NCBI GenBank assembly: GCA_009602725.1
Contig: WELB01000065.1
Span: forward strand, 448,243 to 512,242
Source of the DNA: Spirogloea muscicola
Taxonomy: Eukaryota > Streptophyta > Zygnematophyceae > Spirogloeales > Spirogloeaceae
Reading direction: 5' to 3'
DNA length: 64,000 nt
The position numbers and the translations under genes are program-made. A model generated the notes under the pieces. That model saw only the letters and a program-made list of their open reading frames with translations, was not told where the DNA came from and did not search any database. This document shows, piece by piece, positions 57,672-64,000 of the stretch. Each line of letters begins with the position of its first letter. Positions within the stretch are counted from its first letter, which is position 1.

Positions 57672-59041
57672 TGTAATGAACAAGCCGTTTGGTTAAGCAA
57701 CACGGCTCTGTTGTTATTACATGACCGACTATAAGGGCAAGGTGGCCCGCCAGGTGGCTGGCTGGCTGGCCTGGCAAGTGGCCCGCCCAGAGGCGGGCCC
57801 CGCCCGTCCTGAAAAACCCCTCGCCAGGATCCGCCCGTTCAAGGGAGGATCTTTGGTCTGCCGCAAGGCGGGCCATGGGGCGACCCGCTCACACTTCTGG
57901 AGGGGGTTGGCACGTGGGAGCTTGCGGCCAATTTGGGGGCTGAGGCTCGACCTGCTGCGCCGGCCTGCGCCCAGGAGGTGGAGTCGCCGCTGGACGGCGG
58001 CGCCACAGGGCCTGAAGCATTCCTGACCCTTAGGAGCACAGTCAAGGGTCACTTAGTCCTTATTGATTTCAGTCGCTGGGGTTCAGAGACAAACCTCCAG
58101 CACAGCGAAGCACCACGTGTTCTATACAGCGGAAGTCTTGCCCCGAGGCGCTGCCGACAGGCAGCAGCTCACCTCTCAGGTACGGGCCAGCGACTGCAGT
58201 CACAGTCTTACTCACAGAGAGCCGATGAAGATCCGCGACGACGGGATGCGGCGACGGGCTGCGGCAGCAGGCAGCAGCAGGGCTGCGTCGGCGGGCTGCG
58301 GCAGCAGGCGGCAGCAGAGCTGCGCCTTTCTCTCGCGGGCTTCACTGATGTTGACCGGGTGACCCGAGTCTGCTCTCAGCCCTACTTGTAGTGCTTCATG
58401 TGCCCCCCTCCCTAGGGGTCTCTGGGAGGCTCGTCTCAGGGCCGACCTCGGGAAGGCGGGCCCGACAAGGGGAATCTATTACGAGGGCAGGCCACGCGGA
58501 TCTATTCCTAAAGCGGCGTCCGTCCTGCGGCGCCGCCGAGCGGCGGCGCTCTGACTGCGGCGCCACCGAGCGGCGCCCTGCGGCGCCGGCTTGCGGCGCC
58601 GCCAGTGGGTCACAGTTGTGGCGCGGCGTTACGGGCGCGCCACACGTGTCGCATACACGTCATTGCGAGCACGGCGGCAGGTTCAGGAATATGCCGAGAA
58701 GCTCCGCTTTGGAAGTCCAGGATTCGCCACCTCTGCTGGAGGCGGCGCGCCTGCGCGTCACATCGTCAGCAGGCGCGTCACACCGCGCGACACCTCGCGC
58801 GGGTCGTTCGCGCGTCACATCCGCGTCGCACGCGTCAGGCACGTGCGCGTCAGTTGTTACAGAATAGCGCTTAACTCGAAGTAAAGCGTCCCATAACGGC
58901 GGGGACGTTACAGGACCTCTCTTCTGCTGCGCCTATGCGCTAGTGCTTTGCCTGTGTAGTGGCTTGGTCCCTAAACCCCCTACAGCCGAACTCAATAAGG
59001 ACTGCTTACCCTAACTGCGTGTGTAGGGCGAGGTCCTTACA
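57672..59041 (+). mobile_element. 3' LTR of gypsy copy 5, split by a family C LTR
   Basis: It begins TGTAATGAACAAGCCGTTTG after the tract GTGCGGAGGTT and ends GGCGAGGTCCTTACA. The middle, 58013-58912, is a family C LTR. The A sequence stops in the CACAGGGCC word of the hairpin core and resumes with CTTCTGCTGCGCC after the insertion. Confidence 0.85.
58013..58912 (-). mobile_element. Family C LTR nested in the 3' LTR of copy 5
   Basis: On the plus strand it runs from TGAAGCATTCCTGACCCTTA to GGCGGGGACGTTACA, 900 bases. GGGCC precedes it and GGACC follows it, a 4-of-5 duplication. Its reversed hairpin core lies near 58126-58175. No internal sequence is attached. Confidence 0.85.
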
Positions 59042-59296
59042 TCATCGCTGCGGGCCTTGCCGGCTTTCTGTACGTACCATGGCCGCGCCCCTTGCGGGGA
59101 CAGCTGCTGACCCTCGGTCGAGTCGCCGCCTTCTGGCGGTGCCTCAGGTGACTCCGCTGCGCTATGCGCGCGTGCGGGTGCGCTGTGTGGGCTGGCATTC
59201 CACTCTGTAAGGGGGTTGTCTCCCAAACACCCTATGTCCGAGACCCAAACAGGACGTTCTGACCCTAACTGTGTGATCAGGGACAGGGACGTTACA
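59042..59296 (+). mobile_element. Partial family B LTR, 3' end
   Basis: GAGTCGCCGCCTTCTGGCGG near 59122-59141 is the hairpin core, followed by CTGTGTGATCAGGGACAGGG and the end GACGTTACA. It matches the second half of the LTRs at 23026 and 29893. Its front is missing where it meets copy 5. It probably is the 5' LTR of the family B element that ends at the window edge. Confidence 0.72.
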
Positions 59297-60089
59297 TTCG
59301 TTTCTGAGGAGTTCTTGCATCTAGCCAGTCACGTAAAAGGTTGTGTTTTACTGCTGACAGTGCAAGGATCCTTTGAATGCTGGACTTATTTTCTTCTGTT
59401 AACGAGACGATATTCCAGTGTGTACGTGGAGCCGCCTGCGTAACCACCTGTGCCCGGTGTTTAGCTGCCTATGAAGCACGGCATAGACCCGGTGCTACAG
59501 GTGGGCGGCAATCTAACTGTCGGCCAGGCGCTGGTCTAAACTCTCGCCTGGCGGCCTCCCTCAGTCTGCTTTTACAGCTTTGCTGCTGGGGGTATGATCT
59601 GGCGTGCTACCATGTTTTGCCCTGCTTGCCCATTGCACGGGCCTTGCTCAGCAACACTGTGGTAGTATTGTCTTAGCAGATATGTCTTATACCTGCCACT
59701 GACTTGATCGCCTCTGTGTAGTGGTGTAAAGGATTTGGAGCCGGCTGTATCAAGCGCGCCACCTAGTCCCCCTCTGCCGGCTGTTCAAGCTGATAAGGCG
59801 AGCAAGTGGTTTGATGAGCTGTCGGAGCTCCAATCGCCGTCTCTGGATGTCCGACTCCAAGGAGGCTCAGGGCGTTGTGCGCTTGATGGAGCAGTATGAG
59901 CCTGCTGGTTCAAGGGGACCTACTAGCAACCCCTATGTGTTGGGGGTACTATGGGATGTGCAAACCACTCGCACATGTTGTAGGGCGAGCTATCCCTGCA
60001 TCTCCTGTACGCTAACTGCCTGGTACTGCCGGTGCTGTGGTTGGATGTGCCCAACTGTCTCCACTTGCTGCACCCGTAGTCACAACTGG

Positions 60090-61021
60090 TGTAACGTCCC
60101 CGCCGTTACGGGACGCTCAACTCCGACTTAAGCGCTACGGGACTCTCAACTCCGACTTAAGCGCTACCGTGTAACGACTGAAGCGCACGTGCCTGACGCG
60201 TGCGAGGCGCGTGCGACGCGCGGTGTGACGCGCCTGACGATGTGACGTGCAGGCGCGCCGCCTCCAGCAGAGGTGGCGAATCCTCACTTCCGGAGAGAAG
60301 CTCCTCGGCATATTCTGGTATCTGCCGACACACTCATTATGACGTGTATGTGACACGTGTGGCGCGCCCGTGACGCCGCGCCACACCCGTGACGCCGCGC
60401 CACAACCGTGACGCACTGGCGGCGCCGCAAGGCGGCGCCGCAGGGCGCCACTCGGCGGCGCCGCAGGCTGGCCGCCGTTGGCCGCCACTGGCCGCCACTG
60501 GCCGCCACTTCCAGAAGGAAGCCGCGTGGCCTGGCCACGTACTAGATTCCCCTTGTCGGGCCCGCCTTCTCGAAGGAGGGCACTGAGACGAACCTCCCAG
60601 AGACCCTGGGGAGGGTGGCACATGAAGCACTATAAGTAGGGCTGAGAGCAGACTCGGGTCACTCAGTCAAACTCAGTGAAGCCCGCGAGAGAGAGGCGCA
60701 GCCCTGCTGCCGCCTGCTGCCGCAGCACCCCAACGCAGCCCTGCTGCTGCCTGCTGCCGCAGCCCATCGCCGCATCCCGTCGTCGCGGATCTTCATCGGC
60801 TCTCTGTGAGTAAGACTGAGACTGCTCCTTTGGGGACAGTCGCTGGCCCGTACCTGTGAGTTGAGTCGCTGCCTGTCGGCAGCGCCTCAGGGCGAGACTT
60901 CCGCTGCGGATGACACGTGGTGCTTTCACTGTGCTGGGGGTTTGTCTCTAAAACCCAGCGACTGAAATCAATAAGGACTTACTGACCCCTGAATGTGCTC
61001 TTAAGGGTCAGGTCCATCACA
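60090..61021 (+). mobile_element. Solo family C LTR with target duplication ACTGG
   Basis: It runs TGTAACGTCCCCGCCGTTAC to GGTCAGGTCCATCACA, 932 bases. ACTGG lies at 60085-60089 and 61022-61026, a perfect duplication. It keeps a TATA-like CACTATAAGTAGGG near 60627-60640 and the hairpin core at 60861-60909. Confidence 0.93.
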
Positions 61022-62091
61022 ACTGGGGTGTGTCTAGCCGTCTCTACCAGCCATGTCTACCTGTTACTATTGCTGCCGGGTTCAATTGATGGTGCCCAGT
61101 CGTCTCCACCTGCCCTGCGGGCTAGCACGGCAAACCGTGCTAGCCCAGGAGCAGGAGCAGCCTCAGGAGCAGCCTCAACACCTGACTTTGAGGTCGTGGT
61201 ATGGCTTGCTTGTACAGCAAGACTTTCACATTCCGCGTGAGGCATGTGACCACCTCTCTGTGTAGGACCCTGCCTAGTGGCAGGCTCCGGTGAAGAAGTC
61301 CACCCCTGGGGATCTCATGCTATTGGGAACTTCTTCCAAGCTCACTGACCATATATACAGAATGCCATTGACTTGGCAAGTATCTGGGCAACACGTGGCC
61401 TGAGTGCCACTGCGCCCTGGGCATTAAACGGTTTGTTATTTATCGCCGACTTGATTCGTCGCTTGGTAACAAGTGGCTTGTGTGCCACTACACGCCACGA
61501 CATTGCCTGCATATCAGCTATCAGCTGTGCTGCTGTGCAACACGAGCTGGCCAGTACCAATTTGTCTGATGTGTGAGACATGGGCCCTGGTGTGGTCCAA
61601 CCCAACCGGCTCTAAGCTGGTCTGGGTGTAACCATGTGCCCATGGACGTCGTGGACTTTGTGGTGAGATCGGTATAGTGTGATGCCTCGGCATGGGTGAT
61701 CCCTGCTTTGGTCCTCGGCTTGCCGGACCTCAGGTGTTGGCGGCTGGTGCGCCCTCACCCTGCTTTGTGCTGAGTGCACACTCCAACTACCGGCAGTATG
61801 GTGCTTGGCACTAAGTGCGATGAGGAATGTGGCTGTCCACCATCCTCATTGACCGCAAGGCCTTGTGCCCTGGTCAGTCGCACCTCAGTGTCACCTACTT
61901 CCAGTGAAAGTCCTTGACTTTCTGTTGTTGATTACTTGCTATCCCAGCTATGGACTGAGTGAGCTTGCGGACCAAGCTTGGCAGATATTACCAACGCCCT
62001 CTGCAGACTGCTTGGTCAATTCCTCGCCAGTATTCCCCTTGTGATGACCACGTGTAATGCCACATTTGGCCGGCATGGACATGTGGGTCCC

Positions 62092-62988
62092 TGTGATGAC
62101 CCCGACCCTTAAGAGCAGTAAGTCCTTGTTGATTTCGGTCGCTGGGGTTTAGAGACAAACCCCCAGCACAGAGAAGCACCACGTGTACTACGCAGCGGAA
62201 AACCTTGCCCTGAGGCGCCGCCGACAGCGGCGACTCACCTCTCAGGTACGGGCCAGCAACTGTCCCCAGGGAGCAGCCACAGTCTACTTACAGGAGAGCC
62301 AATGAAGATCCGCAGCGACGGGTTGCGGCATCGGGCTGCAGCAGCAGGCAGCAGCAGGCCTGCGTGGACGAGCTGCGGCGGCAGGCGGCAGCAGGGCTGC
62401 GCGCCTCTATCTCGCGTGGGCTTCACTGACTTGGACCGATTACCCTGAGCCTGTCTCAGCCCTACTTGTAGTGCTGCAAGTGCCACCCTCCCCAGGGGTC
62501 TCTGGGAGGTTCGTCTCAGGGCCCACCTCGGGGAGGGGGGCCCGACAAGGGGAATCTAGTACGTGGCCAGGCCACGCGGCTTCCTTCTGGAAGTGGCGGC
62601 CAGTGGCGGCCAATGGCGGCCACCGGCAGCCAGCCTGCGGCGCCGCCGAGCGGCGCCCTGCGGCGCCGGCTTGCGGCGCCGCCAGTGCGTCACGGGTGTG
62701 GCGCGGCGTCACGGGCGCGCCACACGTGTCACATACACGTCACTATGAGTGTGTCGGCAGATACCAGAATATGCCGAGGAACTTCTCTGCGGAAGTCCAG
62801 GATTCGCCACCTCTGCTGGAGGCGGCGCGCCTGCACGTCACATCGTCAGCAGGCGCGTCACACCGCGCGACACTTGCGCGGGTCGCTCGCGCGTGGCACG
62901 CGCGTCGCACGCGTCAGGCACCGCGTCAGTGGTTACACGGTTGCGCTTAAGTCGGAGTTAAGCGTCCCGGAATGGCGGGGACGTCACA
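62092..62988 (-). mobile_element. Solo family C LTR with target duplication GTCCC
   Basis: On the plus strand it runs TGTGATGACCCCGACCCTTA to GGCGGGGACGTCACA, 897 bases. GTCCC stands at 62087-62091 and 62989-62993, a perfect duplication. The reversed hairpin core lies near 62198-62245. Confidence 0.93.
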
Positions 62989-63860
62989 GTCCCAGTGTCC
63001 TGCCCCGAGTGGCCTCTACCGATGGCCATATTGCTGGGTAGCAAGAATAGACCATCAGCCCGGCTAAGTGCTGAGTATCCCTGTGCACTTGCAGCTAGAA
63101 AGCTTCCGGAATTGACTGCCTGCAGCTGGCTAGTGCATCAGAGTACTCTGGGTAAATGCTCGTCTCCGGCTTTTAATCTCGAAGGGTTGACTTGTAGTGA
63201 ATGCTTTGGAACAGCATCTTTGCACTCTGCAACCACCAGCTGTTGATGAAGATGTACCTTCACACGCTTTGGCTGTGTATCTGAATCTGATGAATGGGTG
63301 ATGAGTCTCCCCCTGACTCTGTAGAACGTGTGATTGCCTCACCTGGTGCGGCTCTAGACGATCAGTTTCCGGAGTAGTTGGATGAATGTCCGAACTCCTC
63401 TGGACGGGTGCCCCCTCATCCGACGTGGCTTTCGTGTAGTGCGCCTGGTCGGCAAGGTCGCATATGAGCTTGATACACCGGTACAATGGAAACTCCATGT
63501 GTCTCAGCTCTAGCCATACCCTACGGATGGCCGTGTCCAACCGCCCCCACCTCCCCCCACGTTCTCGACAACGAGGAAGAGTTTCAAGTGGAGGAGACTT
63601 TGTCCAACCGGGCCAATCTCTGTGGGCGGTTGTACGTCCGCGAGTACCTTATCAAATGGCTAGGCTATGCCCTGAGCACAGTACGTGGGAATCTGCGGTC
63701 AATCTATTGTCTTTCCCTTGTTCGAACGTATCTGTCAGGCGGCATTGTCTCTTCTCTCTGTCGTCCAGTATATTCCTGCCCGGGCTTGATTCCCATGGGG
63801 CGACCTCCTGTAGTGCTCCCTCCTTGTTCCCGAAGACGTGAACAACTAAGTGGGGAGGTA

Positions 63861-64000
63861 TGTAACGTTCCCTCCGTTTGAGAGTGCCAACGGTGCCGGT
63901 AACCTTACATGGTCGTATCGTATCTACCGTTTGGAAGTCCCACACGGTACCGGTGGCTTTGCTCCACTATATGCAGCTAAGTATGGTCCGAAGGCCCGGG
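63861..64000 (+). mobile_element. Family B LTR, front part, cut by the window end
   Basis: It begins TGTAACGTTCCCTCCGTTTG directly after the polypurine tract and contains GTGCCAACGGTGCCGGTAAC and TGGTCGTATCGTATCTACCG as in other B LTRs. It is the 3' LTR of the family B element. Confidence 0.85.

Larger units (their letters stand above)
52566..59041 (+). mobile_element. Gypsy copy 5 (family A) with three nested LTRs
   Basis: Parts: 5' LTR, primer site, leader, gag (54.2-55.2 kb, knuckle CFKCGDQGHVLRDC), integrase (55.4-55.97 and 56.68-57.2 kb), chromodomain region (57.4-57.56 kb, CATGTGGAGCCTG-like end) and 3' LTR from 57672. Reverse transcriptase was not recognised. Inserted into it are a family A solo LTR (53532-54154), a family F solo LTR (55969-56680) and a family C LTR within its 3' LTR (58013-58912). 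Its gag is nearly identical to copy 1. Broken, with several breaks apart from the insertions. Confidence 0.88.
59042..64000 (+). mobile_element. Family B gypsy element, incomplete at both ends
   Basis: A partial B LTR (59042-59296) opens it and a B LTR beginning at 63861 runs off the window. Between them, once two inserted family C LTRs are set aside, about 2.7 kb remains. Its 3' part encodes VRLVGKVAYELDTPVQWK and a chromodomain with EEFQVEETLSNRANLCGRLY and VREYLIKWLGYAL (63.4-63.7 kb), then the polypurine tract AAGTGGGGAGGTA. The earlier part (59.3-62.1 kb) has no recognised domain. It looks short and broken; linking the pieces is an inference from position and family. Confidence 0.6.

Noticed and set aside
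59500-59700. Hydrophobic open frame (LLLQLCCWGYDLACYHVLPC)
   Set aside because: It is short, lies inside the family B element and has no homologous look; probably chance.

Overview
The window looks like repeat-rich nuclear DNA from the green plant lineage. A plant-type DUF639 gene with eleven short-intron exons, a plant-like tRNA-Gly(GCC) and many chromodomain Ty3/gypsy elements whose primer-binding sites match initiator tRNA-Met all point that way. A streptophyte alga or early-diverging land plant fits best; I cannot name the species.

Region by region. 1-3.7 kb: dispersed repeats, a Ty1/copia relic, a ~390-bp foldback and an old LTR-like piece. 3.7-7.0 kb: a host gene on the minus strand, a Ca2+-dependent phosphoinositide-specific phospholipase C of the PI-PLC-C1 family, readable as ten exons that all join in frame (367 aa). 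7.0-9.9 kb: repeats, a retroelement tail fragment, tRNA-Gly and the upstream region of the next gene. 9.9-14.4 kb: the DUF639 gene on the plus strand (~798 aa). 14.5-16.5 kb: an unidentified minus-strand exon, a partial minus-strand exon, an assembly gap of 234 N, and the N-terminal half of a DDX55/SPB4/RH18-type DEAD-box helicase. 16.6-21.7 kb: two Ty1/copia relics head to head. 22-64 kb: almost entirely LTR retroelement fossils inserted into one another.

The LTR fossils fall into families that I name here: A (~550 bp, gypsy with chromodomain), B (~900-1200 bp, gypsy with chromodomain), C (~900 bp), D (~712 bp), F (~712 bp), G (flanks of copy 1) and H (one old piece near 2.3 kb). Family A copies: copy 1 at 34.6-41.4 kb, copy 2 at 46.5-50.4 kb, copy 3 at 41.8-45.7 kb (minus), copy 4 at 45.8-46.5 kb (minus), copy 5 at 52.6-59.0 kb, and short pieces at 24.2-25.5 and 50.4-51.6 kb (both minus). 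Several solo LTRs keep perfect 5-bp target duplications, so the insertion order can be read. Families A, B, C, F and H share a GC-rich hairpin core even though their ends differ. A separate gag/protease element (27.5-32.3 kb, minus) is interrupted by LTRs.

The host genes are not an operon: PI-PLC-C1 (minus) and DUF639 (plus) are divergent, with tRNA-Gly between them. Nothing in the sequence links their functions. All reading was by eye, with no database search.
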